Shown here piece after piece: positions 1-11,060 of a stretch of DNA of 64,000 bases; positions within the stretch are counted from its first letter, which is position 1; each line of letters starts with the position of its first letter. The notes under the pieces were generated by a model, which saw nothing but the letters and a program-made list of their open reading frames with translations, did not search any database and had not been told where the DNA came from. The position numbers and the translations under genes are program-made. Source of the stretch: Ceriagrion tenellum (taxonomy: Eukaryota > Arthropoda > Insecta > Odonata > Coenagrionidae); the NCBI GenBank assembly GCA_963169105.1, contig OY720632.1:2418001-2482000 (forward strand). The letters are read 5' to 3'.

Positions 1-316
1 GCTGCAAGAGGAGCAACCGAATTTTAACGCAAGGTGAATCCGGGGAGCAACGGGAATATCACTAGTGGAGGACCCGTATTTCAACGCAGGGTGTATCCGG
101 GAATTTAGCTGGTAAGGAATACAGCATTCACCTGTGCGGATATCGATAAGAAAATTGTATGTATGATTTTCATTTTTTATATGTTCTGTGATGTGAAGAA
201 GAAGAAACGTTAACTGTCTCAAGTGAGAAAAAAGGCATGGCCTGTTCAATTTTATGAGCCTGAAAGCAAGTGATGCAGTGAAGGCCAAAATATGTTGTGT
301 ATTTTAATGGTATAGC
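1..316. other. Unannotated start of window with a diverged direct repeat
   Basis: No gene is recognised here. A diverged duplication of about 33 bp is visible: the block around 17-50 (TTTTAACGCAAGGTGAATCC) recurs at 72-103 (ATTTCAACGCAGGGTGTATCC). The rest is AT-rich sequence without long open frames. Confidence 0.4.
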
Positions 317-933
317 CATAGATTAAGTACATATATAGAGTGGCAAAGAGATAGAGAGATTCGGATATGAGATTTTAAATAATACTTTGGCCGATAGATG
401 GAACAGGTGTATCGAAGTTGCACGACAAGCCATAACAAATGAGCTTTGGCACACGGCCACTTCATTCAGTGTCGCATAACTCACATGATGTTCTTATGAT
501 GATTTCGGTGCCTGGATGTTTGCTAATCGACCCATAGCAACGACAACCAATCTTATTGAGTCGTCGAGACCAAATCAAACATGTATTTTAAGGTGCATTC
601 AATGAGCATCGTCTATAATGAATCGAAATCACGTCAATATGATAAGACACGCGATTAACAAACACGGAGTAGAATGTTTACCGATGTATCATAGCAACGA
701 CAAAACAATTGATACTCGATTAAAAGCACACAACAGCCATGGTAAATCCACTCTTCTGTATGTTGATGCAAAATCACCGAGTACCACTTACGCCTCCAAG
801 TGGCCTTCTCCGTAAGCCAAAATTCTTCCTCCCCGAAGGTGGTGGCACCTGAGAAATTCTTCCCAAAGCTCTCAAAAATTAATGTCCAGTTTTTAGCATT
901 GTTCTGCCACTCTATATATATTCTTACTCTATA
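317..933 (+). mobile_element. Family B inverted-repeat DNA element, copy B1
   Basis: This is a non-autonomous DNA transposon of about 610 bp found four times in the window (also near 19.4, 25.4 and 57.4 kb). The ends are inverted repeats of about 30 bp: the left end reads CATAGATTAAGTAC then ATATATAGAGTGGCAAAG, and the right end is its near complement ending CTTACTCTATAG. The ends carry TA next to the conserved GAGTAAG core, which would fit a TA-duplicating Tc1/mariner-type element, but the palindromic ends prevent a firm target-site assignment. No transposase domain is visible. Only a 65-codon open frame (618-815) shared with copies B3 and B4 is present. The repeat identity is clear; the superfamily is inference. 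Confidence 0.8.
618..815 (+). other. 65-codon open frame inside family B copy B1
   Basis: The frame starts MNRNHVNMIRHAINKHGVEC and ends with SKWPSP. Frames of the same length and position occur in B3 (25712-25909) and B4 (57701-57898). In B2 (minus strand, about 19500-19690) a 7-base deletion after MYHS breaks it. The peptide resembles no family I know and has no signal peptide or membrane segment. B1 differs from B3 mostly at amino-acid-changing positions, which argues against purifying selection. It is more likely a fortuitous frame carried by a repeat than a gene. Confidence 0.3.
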
Positions 934-2721
934 GTATAACATATTTATGGTGATTGGTAATCATTTGTGTAAAGGGATATTCATTTTCTTTCTCGTAATA
1001 TTTTGTGAATAAAATTCATCATTCAAACTGAGGAGGAGAGTCCGGGAAATTTATTAGTCAAGTGAGGTTTGCTGGAGAGCTCAGAAGGAGAAGACAAGAT
1101 AGGAGTCCCGCACCACGTGAAAGTGAACATTTTTATTTTGTTACATCTTTCAGAATTACATACTTTGAAGGAATCTTCAATTTATCCGAGCAAAAAAATT
1201 GGGGAAATTGTTATCGCCACCTTGCTAATATTATCTGCATACAATTCCAAACCGATAAACAAGATGATGAACTAACAATTTCGGAGGAACATAGAATGCA
1301 CAAGCGCCGAAACCATAGTTGCGCGATTGCATAAGTTGGTCCACACAGCCTTTAAGAGGAGTGACGTGGCGGGGCGGGCATTCATAACACACATCGAAAG
1401 CAATGCCCCTCTCTCTCTCAGAGAGGCGGCTGTGAAGCGGCCAGTTTTCTCTCCCGGCGGGGATACCCGGCAACAGTGCGTCGTTTGTTGCTGCTGCGCG
1501 AGCACCCTCCCTCTTGGAAATACGGTGCACACGTGATGTAGTGAGGACGTGGGCCATGTGTCGGTGGGAGGAGGAGGAGGAGGAAAACGGGGGAAGGGAG
1601 GGAAGAGAGTTGCTCCCGTTGCGAGCGAGGAAAACTGCGATCCGACAGAGCGCATGCACTATCCGTCCGTTGGAAACTGTGAGATGCGAACTCTCCGCAC
1701 GTTCGTGAATTTCTAGCTTTGAGAATGCGAATCGTTCGCCAGGGTAGGGAGGGAGAATCGGGCCGGGGGAAGGGAAGATTTGTTTAAAGCATTTCAGGTT
1801 TCTAAATCCTTGAACTGGCGAATATTTTTGTGATACATAATTTTCCTACTCGCCTTTGCAATCCTATTTTTAGGCTGATGTTTAATCGGAATACTCTACC
1901 TCATAGTAGGGCAGGGTGCTAAATGAGCAGAAATATATACATTTATATAGGTCTCAGTCCTTAATTCTACTCTGAAAAAGACGAGCGCTTCATCGTCGAA
2001 ATATCAGGGGCTTTTTTGTGAGTGTTTTTTTCTTTCGTGTGCCTATGTTTTTTGTCTGCATCCGTGGCATTTATATACTCATACGTCATCACTCAAGTGA
2101 TCCTCCGTCAAATTATATATTTATATATAGGTATATATTTGGAAAAATTATTGTTTTGACTTTGTCGTAGTCTTCAGATTTAGAGGGTACTTTTCCATGG
2201 AACATTTTCTCTCCAATAACTTGCTGACCATGAATAAAATGTAAAATTCAGCAGTTTTTTTTATCACCAAGACAATGGGCCAGTAGAATGACCAGGAAAC
2301 TGGAAATATTGCTCTCGTGCTAAGTGTTTAATAAATACTATCTCACAGTTTTAATAGTGATACTAGTGGTTTCGACGTGCTTCTAAGGCTGATTTTCAAA
2401 TGTGTTTTCGCGCTTACTGCCTGTAACTTGCAGAACACAGCCCACGAGACGAACACTCCCTTCATTCGAATTTGAGGAGTAGGAGTCAGGTCGTTGTCCT
2501 CTGTGGTGTATTTGCCATTAATCCCCAGAGGGTGACTAACTAACAAGGTTTTCGAACGGCCTAATTGATGGAGGCTGGGGAATAAAGACGTGTGACGTAC
2601 TCCTGATGGAACTTGATTATATTTGAATCACTTTGCTCATAGTTCCTTAAAAAAACGTCTGCCTTAGAAGCACATCGAATTCGTCGAACATTGAAATCGT
2701 TAAAATGCGGCTCTTCTACTT
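934..2721. other. Stretch without a recognised gene; GC-rich island near 1330-1760
   Basis: Both strands stay open for 60-140 codons across 1230-1710, but only because this part is GC-rich and purine-biased (for example GGAGGAGGAGG near 1567). The predicted peptides are unlike any family I know. A weak hammerhead-like motif sits at 1972-2007. The remainder is AT-rich with poly-T runs and no recognisable exon. Confidence 0.4.
1972..2007 (+). ncRNA. Weak hammerhead-like motif
   Basis: The sequence reads CTGAAAAA, then GACGA, an eight-base loop, TCGTC, and GAAATATCAG. It has the order of a hammerhead core (CUGANGA, stem II, GAAA) with a perfect five-base-pair stem II. The first box is CUGAAAA rather than CUGANGA, so it is probably a decayed relative of the motifs at 24230, 50928 and 59377. 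Confidence 0.25.
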
Positions 2722-3252
2722 AACGTAGTTTGAGCGAAATATCATTTTCCCTAGAAATCAATGAATTTGATCTCATTTTAAAGAAAAATATCTCAACCTT
2801 CCATTGACATAATAAAATTCAACCCATCACCACATTAATTTCCGAGATATTAGACAGTACGTGTATGGACTCAGTGAGACCATATATTAAAAATGAGGCA
2901 TTTCCTACACTTAGATCTCGTCAAAATATCAACAGTGTGTAGTTTGCGTGTTTTCTCAAATATTTTTGAAAATTGATCACATTGTCACTGCAGTAAATTC
3001 TTCGGGATCACTAAAAATTTTCCGTTTTGATGGAGTTTCAAATGTACCGCGTGAAAAAATCGAGTCAAGTTAAAGACATATTTAGATATTTCCATTTGAT
3101 TACTTACAATTTGTGCCATGTAAAACTATTTTATTGCACCATTTATAATGCAATATTTAATTCGTGTGCCTTACAGTTGGTGAAACTGAAGTGCATGTCG
3201 TATGAATATGGTCCCTACTATGATTAGGGAACTACCTCGCCCGCACTACCTT
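2722..3252 (+). mobile_element. Family A inverted-repeat DNA element, copy A1
   Basis: Family A is the most abundant repeat here. Intact copies are about 560 bp and run from AAGGTAGTYYGAGCGAAATAT to ATCTCGCTCGGACTACCTT; the two ends are inverted repeats of about 20 bp. Flanks are often TTAA or TA on each side, consistent with TTAA (piggyBac-like) or TA (Tc1/mariner-like) duplication; the palindromic junction cannot separate these. There is no coding capacity. Two internal hairpins are conserved across copies: CCTTC-GTTTT-GAAGG and TATTGCA-loop-TGCAATA. A1 is near full length; its left end reads AACGTAG and its right end ACTACCTTAA. Confidence 0.85.
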
Positions 3253-4004
3253 AAATGTCCGTTGGTTCAGGGAATAAAACAAAATGTTCCCAAATATTGG
3301 AAGAGGAAGATGTCGGACGATATTCATTATGAAAAACCAGAGCGACTTTCCGTGACGTCGTCGGAAATGCTGTCGACGCAACAAGGGCTCTCCCAGCTGC
3401 TCTTTGTATTTGTGTCGTTCTGGAGCGAATGTGTCACGTAATTTCCCGGCCGGGCGCCGCAGCGTGGCCGGCGCTGGCTGAGAGTGTGAGGAGGGGAGTG
3501 GCGAGGAAAAGGGGGAGTATTGGTGGTGTGGAGAGGGGGAAGGGGCTGTCGATTGTTGGCGGACTTTCTCTGTTGGGACCACACCCACCGCTCTCGTACG
3601 TTGGTGGAGGCGGGATGGGGCGATTTGGAGCGATGAGGGGTGGGTGGGAGTGAGAAGAAAAATGGTCCAGGGAGGAGGCGGGCGGGGGAGGGAGGGAGGG
3701 GGAGGGAGGAAGGGGTGGCTAGTGACGAGGACGCTGAAATCGAAATGTGATGTGGAGGGGAGGGGAGGGGTGGAAGCTTTTCATTCCCTCCAGTGCCAAT
3801 GACTAGGCAGCACAACCACGCACACGCTTTCCATTCGTCCAGCACACCCTCCTCACTTCAAAACTGTTCTAGAGCCAGGTTGATGTGAAATAAACAACAA
3901 AAAAAGTCAATAACCACATCTGGAATAGTTGGTTTTAGATTTAATCTGCGTGAAGACGACAAAAGTGAACATTGAAAATATATTTATTACTCTGAGGTAA
4001 CAAG
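3253..4004. other. Stretch without a recognised gene; GA-rich island 3430-3850
   Basis: The plus strand is a long GGGAGGGAGG-type purine tract, which keeps frames on both strands free of stops (up to 172 codons on the minus strand). The predicted peptides are proline/serine-rich low-complexity sequence and are not credible proteins. Confidence 0.4.
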
Positions 4005-4535
4005 CTTACGTTTTTACATGCTTATACTGAACGAGGAAACCAAACTCTTCGCCGCCAGCAACATTATTTTAAGGATTAGGAAATTGCTATTGAGGACTTG
4101 GAGCGTTCTACGCTATGGCAGTGAAACCTGGACAATCGGAAAGAGAGAGAAGGAAAGAATGGAGGCATTTGAAGTTGGTGGTGTTACAGGAAAATGCTGA
4201 AAATACCCTTGGGTGGCAAGAGTCACGAACGAGGAGGTGTTTAAGAGGATTGGGGAAAGACGGTGTCAACTCAAAATGCTAAATAAGAGAAGGAACACCT
4301 GGGTTGGCTATATTCTCCGACACGAAAGCTTGGTTGAGACCATACTAGAAGGTACAGTAGAGGGGAAAATACCAGAGGGGCAGACCTATACTGGACTACA
4401 TGGGACAGTTGATGAAGGAAATAGGTTGCCAATCGTAGAGTGAAGTGAAAAGATTGGTCCAAGATCGGATAAAGTGGAAGACTGTTGCAGGCCAACCCTA
4501 GGATTGGAACCAGAGAAGAAGACTGAACGAACTCC
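4005..4535 (+). mobile_element. RTE-like LINE fragment, reverse-transcriptase C-terminal region, degraded
   Basis: Translated pieces match the region after the reverse-transcriptase core of RTE-like endonuclease/reverse-transcriptase elements: VLRYGSETWTIGKREKERME, then WCYRKMLK, then ARVTNEEVFKRIGERR, RRNTWVGYILRHESLVETIL and KRLVQDRIKWKT. The pieces lie in different frames. A shift occurs just before WCYRKMLK (about 4175) and an extra C in ACCC near 4206 shifts the frame again before ARVTNEEV, so it is a pseudogene. The 5' part, including the catalytic domain, is missing. The clade is from memory of the motif and could be another LINE clade. Confidence 0.75.
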
Positions 4536-5651
4536 ACAATTTTACCCAAAAATTTAGGCCATTACTGTTTCACACCCATGAATTACTTTCTACAGGCAGG
4601 TTACAGAACGTTTTGCCAGAGCTTATCGTTAAATCCAACGTCTTTCTTGTACGCTGCTGTGTTACGATAACTGCGCAGGCTTCAACACCTCGATTAGAAA
4701 AACTGCCGATAGCCGGAATGTGGAATCCCGCGTGTTTCCCATTCCATCTACACACCACTTCACCTCAGGAGCTAATTCACAGTGGCCCGTGATGTGAATT
4801 GGGGGCGCGGGAGAGACGCACACACCTTTGACGTCGGCAGCGACGCGACGCATGAAAAGCGCCGTCGCGTACCCCGCGGTAAGACGTCGCTTGGCGGAGG
4901 ATTACAACGTGCTAGAAATCACTCACAGGAGAACATGCTTTGCTCTTGCTCCAGATAAGAAACGTGTGCGGCCGGAAACAGCAGCAAGAAGAGAAGCGAT
5001 GCGGAAGAAGTAGGAAAGGAGAGAATTTTGACCGACTGAAAAAGCCATGTGAGGAGTAACACGCGGCCACAAGTTTTATGCTGAAACAATAAAAACAGAT
5101 TCGGAAAAACAAGAGCGGGCACTTTTAAAATAACTCACAAATGAAACAAACCACGCTGGATATGAAAACAAAATGCAAATATAATATTGGGGATGTAATT
5201 AAGTAGGAAGAGAGCGGCATTGATATTCGTTGAACGCCATTGTTTTTTCCTTCGAACAGCGTAACAGCGAGGATCCTTAGGGTTAAACTTTTAATTTTCG
5301 TGGTCACTGAACTTTTTTTTCACAGGTCTCAAAAAAATCCTCAGGAATTGGAATTTTTCGCATCGGTAAAAGACTGTCAGAAGGTGCAAAGGCAAGCTCT
5401 GCCTTCCGTAGAAAATAACACGGAGTTGAATGGCCGTTAACCAGCATGACTGATTGCGCAACAGAAGTGGCAGATGCATGACGTAGTGTAGTGAGAGGAT
5501 GTGACGAGTGGTCTGTGGCTCTATGAAAACTTGGAATGAGCTAAGTTTTACTTGCATTTGGGCGACGTGAGAGTGATTGAAACGCTTCTCTACGGATACC
5601 GAATCCTTGGGCCGATCTTCGCGGTAATGCTTAATATCCGCTGCACGTAAT
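4536..5651. other. Stretch without a recognised gene
   Basis: Nothing supportable. Several short open frames (60-75 codons) overlap on both strands around 4660-5120 without similarity to anything I recognise. There are no tRNA-like or inverted-repeat signals. Confidence 0.35.
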
Positions 5652-5710
5652 TTGATCTCTGAAGTACAATTATAATGATAATATTTTTGATCTCTGAAGT
5701 ACAATTATAA
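5652..5710 (+). repeat. 24 bp direct repeat
   Basis: TTGATCTCTGAAGTACAATT followed by ATAA occurs at 5652-5675 and again, identically, at 5687-5710. The second unit abuts the foldback at 5712-5858. Its core also recurs near 5917 (CTCTGAAGTACAAATAA) on the far side of the foldback. This suggests the foldback inserted into, or was amplified with, this sequence. Confidence 0.7.
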
Positions 5711-5711
5711 G

Positions 5712-5858
5712 AACTTTGTGATTCCACACGTCTTTATTTGGAACGACCCAGGTTTCTACGTTCAACGTCATCTTCGGGTACCGTGATATCACCTGAAAAT
5801 GACGATGAACGTCGAAACCCGGGCCTTTCCAAATAAAGATATATGGAATCACAAAGTT
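5712..5858. mobile_element. Foldback element with hammerhead-like core
   Basis: Left arm 5712-5778 and right arm 5792-5858 are inverted copies of about 67 bp, for example AACTTTGTGATTCC against GGAATCACAAAGTT, around a loop of about 13 bp. The right arm reads CCTGAAAATGACG, loop, CGTC, GAAACCCGGG. This has the order of a hammerhead core (CUGAAAA instead of CUGANGA; stem II GACG/CGTC). It is probably a miniature foldback derived from inverted termini of a Penelope-like element. The inverted structure is certain; the affiliation is inference. Confidence 0.6.
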
Positions 5859-7880
5859 ACGTTTTATCATTATAATGTTAACACATTCCACAAAGTTACG
5901 CCTGAAACTACCAACTCTGAAGTACAAATAAAAGGTGCAGCCATCGTACACTCTCCATGTCCCATGTTCTCATCATGAAAGTGAGGTAAAAGGAGTTAAT
6001 ATGACTATTTATGATTGTGTCGAATGGGCTAATTTCGACTCCATTCTTACCTATGCACAACTACCGGTAATGCTTTTCTGTCACAATTACTGTGGAGAAG
6101 GGATTTGATGCCAGTAAACAGTCACGATTGGTGGAGATAGAATAGTCGCCGGAGTTATTTTTCCCGGCAATAACAGTTTTGGATCGATTCCAAGAAATCT
6201 CTCTCATTTTCGGTCGCTGAGGTCTCCGAATGAAAGAAACAGCCAGAGCCCGAGGCGGAGAAACGCGGGGGACGATGGTTGGTTGCCTAAACAGCAGGAT
6301 ACTCAATTGTTCTCAGCTGGAAAAAAACTAATATGTACAGTATCCATTTTTGAAACCCCATAATATTCGGAGACAATTCTCCGATGAAATACTAGCTTTA
6401 AAATATCAAATTCTTTAGAATTCTAGTAAAAAGGGAGAAACTAGACTCCCTAAACATATTACGTTCATTTTGTTAATCGAAAGATTTAATTATCGCAAAG
6501 AAATGAGTGTAGAGTCTCAGTATCAGTCTTCTCCTGTTATCAGATACAAGAGTCACAAGACATACATGAAATAGTAGAATGTGATGATAGGCTGGGGGAT
6601 AAGTTTCTCATAATCATTCAAACCGGATTACTTTACGTAGATCATGGACGGACAACCGGTGATACGGATTTACAGATGAGTTAATTCACGTATATTTCCA
6701 ATCGCATGATGGGCAAATTTTCCACAAAACTTCCCATTGAACATAGCAATTTAGTGCATTTCCATTCACGTTTCAACAAATATTATCAAACATGCTACAG
6801 TATCAAGGAATCAAGTTAAACTGGAAAACTATCCGTCCAACTGTATCTATTGACGAGAGAATGCCTGAATTGCTTACTTTGATAGTATGCAGACGGATGT
6901 TTCAGTACACCGCGTTTTTTGTTCACTGAAATTTAAAAACCGGCGCGTGGCGTAGGAAGTAGAAAAGAAAAAGGAAGGCTTTTGTGGGTTTTGGGAAAGA
7001 GACGATGATCCTGTGGGGTAGCATTCGACAGGCGGAAGTAACTCTTGACATTTGGGGCTTCTAGAGGCCCTTATACATCCCCTATCCTACGAGCAAGGAC
7101 ATTAAAACCTCAATATGTAAAGCTCCTGACTTTCACTTCGAACCTATTTAAATACAAAGGGAAGATGAAAAGGAAATTTGGATGACTGCGGCTATTTTGA
7201 GGGGAAACGAGCAAGTTTGGGCCCATGAAGCGCCATTAATAGGGTGACGAAACAGGTTTTGCTAATAATTTCTGACCATTCCACTTGAGAAAGAGCAAAA
7301 CGGAGCGAACGGGACTTCGCCAAAATGCACTCCTCCACCCTAGTGGGAGGCCATCATTATCAAATATAGTCTAGGTAACTGAAAAGTATTCCCTTATTCC
7401 ATTATCATTATTGGCATACACATTCACTCTTTTTGTTAGTTCTTCCAGCATGACAGAGAGTGACAGAAGGAGATAGTCTCCTTACTTATGAATAAACCGA
7501 TATAGTTGTCCTCATGAAACACGCTTGGTGACCGAGTACATCCAAAGTTTCAACCAGACTAAGTTTTTTGTTGTTTTTTGTTGTAGTTGTTTTTCAATCA
7601 TCCATGCGTGCGATCGATTCGAGGAAATCATAGGCTCCACAAAATGCTCCCCTTCACGGCGTGGTTACTTTCCCCTCCTCTTCTTTTATCTTCCTCCCTC
7701 CACCGTCTTCATTAATCAGTCCCGCACTTTTAAAAACGCGATTTAACTTCATTTTAACTCTACCCTCACAATATAAACTAAATATTAGGTAAATGTCACT
7801 GTTTATAGTACAGGCGGAATGATTAACATCATTTAAAGTGACATACTGAGGGAAATTCTGAAACTTATCGAGAAGATAAG
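5859..7880. other. Two-kilobase stretch without a recognised gene or repeat
   Basis: AT-rich sequence with only short open frames (under 95 codons). I see no splice-bounded exon candidate, SINE box or inverted terminal repeat. Confidence 0.35.
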
Positions 7881-8196
7881 GGGATCGGGTTGGTGTGGTA
7901 TGACTAGAGTACTGGCTAACCATACGGACGGCCAGGGTTCAAATCCCTGCAGAGGAGAATGTTTTTCAGAGGAAACCCGATCCCTACTTGAGTGTCTTGT
8001 GGAGGGCACATCAAGTACAGTTCTTCGTCTGTTGGATGAGACGTTAAGCTGTGGTCCCCTTGTCGCCTTTCGTTAAGAGCAGGCTAATGCCGACGCCAGG
8101 TTTCTATCCACCCTTCCTCCCTTACACCCTATCCCCCGATGGCGCAAATGACATTAGCCGTCGGTCGCCTCCCCAAATGTCCAATCCATCCATTCG
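7881..8196 (+). mobile_element. Family S1 tRNA-derived SINE, copy S1a
   Basis: The tRNA-like head starts GGGATCGGGTTGGTGTGGT and contains a Pol III B box (GGGTTCAAATCCC near 7938). The body holds a strongly conserved block, GGATGAGACGTTAA near 8034 then GTGGTCCCCTTG and TTAAGAGCAGGCTAATGCC. It ends in a CCAATCCATCC tail. The central block resembles a SINE domain conserved across animals, which I recall as the Nin domain. This is the most complete of four copies. It contains no coding sequence; mobilisation would depend on a LINE. Confidence 0.85.
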
Positions 8197-8646
8197 AGAA
8201 GATTATTAATTTTTCTACCACGAGAGCACAATAACCAAACAATTGTGATCTGGTCATATCCTATCCAAAAAGTTTATTCTATTTTCCTCCCTCCCCTTCA
8301 TCACGACCTTCATCGCTCCATGGTTATTACCTCCCCCAGCAACTTTCCTTCCTCACCGATGAAGATCGGCTATTATCTATTTGTCCATCGATTTAATCCA
8401 CCTCCATTATTTCATTTTGAGAGCCTAAAATCAACTATTCATTCTCAATCCTCAATACCCACGTTTCTGATCCAATCAACGCCATTCTCATTGTCATACT
8501 CTTCACATACTCCTCTAAAATTATGAATTTAAATTTAATAAGAACACTCTCTTAATTTATTGTCTATCCCGGGACACTTTTTTTCATTGTCCTTTTTCTC
8601 ATATCATCACCGTTAATTCTCAGAAAAGGCATTAAATACGTAAGCA
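8197..8646. other. Pyrimidine-rich stretch without a recognised gene
   Basis: 8270-8520 is CT-rich on the plus strand and holds a 93-codon frame with a Pro/Ser/His-rich low-complexity product. No domain is visible. Confidence 0.35.
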
Positions 8647-9414
8647 CAGTAGAATCCGTTCAATTGTTACAAATCGGGAGCGGTGGACTTTGCCCCAATC
8701 AACCGGTTGCCCAAATTAAGCAAAGTGTCCCATTAAGTATGCATAAACAAACGTAAATGTAGAAGGAAAGATGACTAAATTAGGTATATAATGCAAAACG
8801 TTTATGAAACTATTTATTGGTTTAATAAATTAGCGAAAATGACATAAAAATTTTTCAGGAATTCTATAAGTCTTGCTTAAAATATTTCTCTCAGCCTCAA
8901 GTGACGCTGGATGGATGCCTTTTACGATGTCCCATTAAATAACAACGCACGTTTTATTAGATAAGAATACGTGTATCTAAGTATATACGTTTTACACACT
9001 TATTTCTCTTGACTCATCGCCTACAGCCCAACGACCGCCTCCAGAGTCCACTCCCCTAAAAACGACACTACACTGGATGAAGTCACGTGGTCCGGAAACG
9101 GAATCCGGATCCCCAACAGGCTGGTCTAAGAGCTTTAGAGACAGGAATAGGTACCCATATATGGGGAAAATAAGATTAAGTGAAAGAAGTAGAATGTAAA
9201 AAAAAACCGTATCTTGATATTAAAAATTATGCATATCCTTGCGAGCGTAGAGTCAATGTCATGAATGCATGGCCCAATTAAGCGGCACACTGTCCCCATT
9301 GAAGCGGAGAAAATACAGGGATGTTCTTCTTCAATTGGGTTCTGTTCTTCAAGACATGCCCCAATCAAGCGGCTGCCCCAAGTAACCGGTGGCCCAATCA
9401 ACTGGAATCTACTT
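8647..9414. mobile_element. Possible pogo/Tigger-like DNA element, non-autonomous
   Basis: The left end reads CAGTAGAATCCGTTCAATTG and the right end, reversed, reads AAGTAGATTCCAGTTGATTG, giving inverted ends of about 20 bp starting near CAGT. Next to the right end are four short subterminal repeats of the CCCAATYAAGCGGY type (9269-9400); the left end has CCCCAATCAACCGG near 8692. Such ends with AATTGGG-type iterations are what I recall of pogo/Tigger transposons. No transposase is readable across the 768 bp, and a TA duplication is not preserved. Confidence 0.45.
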
Positions 9415-9641
9415 TATATTTTACTTTCTGAACAAGTTTTCCCTCCTTTTATCGCCACTCCTCTCTTCGCTCCAGCAAGTCGTCATCCTATTTCTCATAT
9501 TACCAAACTAAATTCCACAATTTGGTTCCAATGTTCTACTACGCTAACTATTGCCTAGCCATCAAAAACCCCCGAACAAAAAAGCACCATAACGTTTAGA
9601 CTTCCATTTTCGGCCCTTTTCGTTTTGCGGCTCGCACTTTC

Positions 9642-10201
9642 AAGGTAGTCCGAGCGAATTATCGTTTTACTTAGAAATCAAAGAATTTGGTCTCATTTTA
9701 AAGAAAAATATCTCACCCTTCAAATTATCCCCAAAATTCAACCCCCTATCACATTACTTTCCGAGATATTTGCAAAATAATACCAGCCCATTTTACTTGA
9801 GAAATGGTGCGTGTATGCACTCCAGAGAGACATTATTTACAAAATGAGGAATTTCTAACATTTAGATGTCGTAAAAAAACCAACAGCGTGTATTTTGTAT
9901 GTTTTCTCAACTATATTTGAAAATTAATCATATTGTTACCACAGTAGGTTCTTCGGAATCACAATAAACCTTCCGTTTTGAAGGAGTTTCAAACGCACCG
10001 CGCGAAAAATATTGAGGCAAGTTAAAGACTTATTTAGATATTTTCATGTAATTATTAACAATTTCGGCCATATAAAACTATATAATTGCACTATTAATAA
10101 TGCAATATTTAATCGGTGTGTCCTACAGCTGCAGAAATAAAAATATAATTCGAATATGGTCTCTATTATGACAATGGGAACTATCTCGCTCGCACTACCT
10201 T
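9642..10201 (+). mobile_element. Family A inverted-repeat DNA element, copy A2
   Basis: Full-length copy from AAGGTAGTCCGAGCGA to CGCTCGCACTACCTT. The left flank is TTTC and the right flank AAAG, so no clean target duplication remains. Both conserved internal hairpins are present. Confidence 0.85.
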
Positions 10202-10819
10202 AAAGAGTCCCGGGGCTTAAAGGATATGGCCGGCATTCCGTTTTCCGTTGTTGAATCGAAGCGCGCGACGTCTCCTACCTTCCCAGTCGCCTGGCGCTCT
10301 TTTCACCAGGCAAGGAGGGGACCGCATCCGGGAGCGGCTAGCCGCGGGGCGGGTGCCGGAGGGAGCGGTACGATACGATAACATTGGCCGATGGGAAAGG
10401 CACTCGACTGCCACGCCGGTACTTCCTTCCTTTCGATCCTCGGTCCTAGGGAGTCCAAACCATTGGACGAGAGGCAGGGAGAGGGGTGGTTGGTCACTTC
10501 TCCTTTCACTTCCCCCCTCTCGCTACGTCTGGAGCCCCCCCTTTTCCCTCCCACTTTAGCCTCTTTCGCCCGCCCGACCTTTTCTTTACGCGCCGCAGAG
10601 GACCACAGGTGCAAAGGCATTCCCCGCCGCCTTAGATAACTCCTCCCTTCGACGGGATTATGCATGAATGATTCTTTCTGAGCGTGAAATTCACTTTCAA
10701 TTCGTCCGCTCGCCGTGGCTGCGGCGATTCTCGGTTCTCAACATAGTGGTGCGAGGAAAGCAGAATGTCGCAAAATTACCAGAGATACAAGCCCACACAA
10801 GGATTGGAAAGAGAAGCAC
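10202..10819. other. GC-rich island without a recognised gene
   Basis: 10240-10650 is CpG-containing and GC-rich. Frames of 65-120 codons are open on both strands, so none is credible on its own. It could be regulatory DNA, but I see no specific promoter element. Confidence 0.35.
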
Positions 10820-10930
10820 AGTTGTGTGAAATTTACAGTCGAAAAAGCATTCCCATAGACTGGGAATCGAACTCAGATCCCTCGATTCCGCGCCGAGTGC
10901 TCTAACAAATTAAGCTTCCCAGCCGTCCTC
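10820..10930 (-). mobile_element. Family S2 tRNA-derived SINE, copy S2a
   Basis: Read on the minus strand: an A-box-like AAGCTTAATTTGTTAGAGCA, a B box GAGTTCGATTCCC, then GGGAATGCTTTTTCGACTG and TAAATTTCACAC as the 3' body. This has the organisation of a tRNA-headed SINE, and the body matches the other S2 copies (ATGATTTTT, then GAATTTC). It faces copy S2b across about 40 bp. Confidence 0.7.
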
Positions 10931-10965
10931 TTCCACTGTTAATCTCATTGGGGCTTTAAGCAGCG

Positions 10966-11060
10966 AAATCGAGGGATCTGGGTTCGATTCCCAGTCTATG
11001 GGAATGATTTTTCCACTGTAAATTTCACATCATTGCGTGATCACTTAGCGGGTGACTCCG
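10966..11060 (+). mobile_element. Family S2 SINE, copy S2b, 5'-truncated
   Basis: Starts inside the tRNA-like head (CGAGGGATCTGGGTTCGATT), keeps the B box and continues into ATGATTTTTCCACTGTAAAT and GCGGGTGACTCCGTTG. The A box is missing. Its head-proximal 40 bp is the inverted complement of S2a, so the pair can form a hairpin. Confidence 0.7.
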
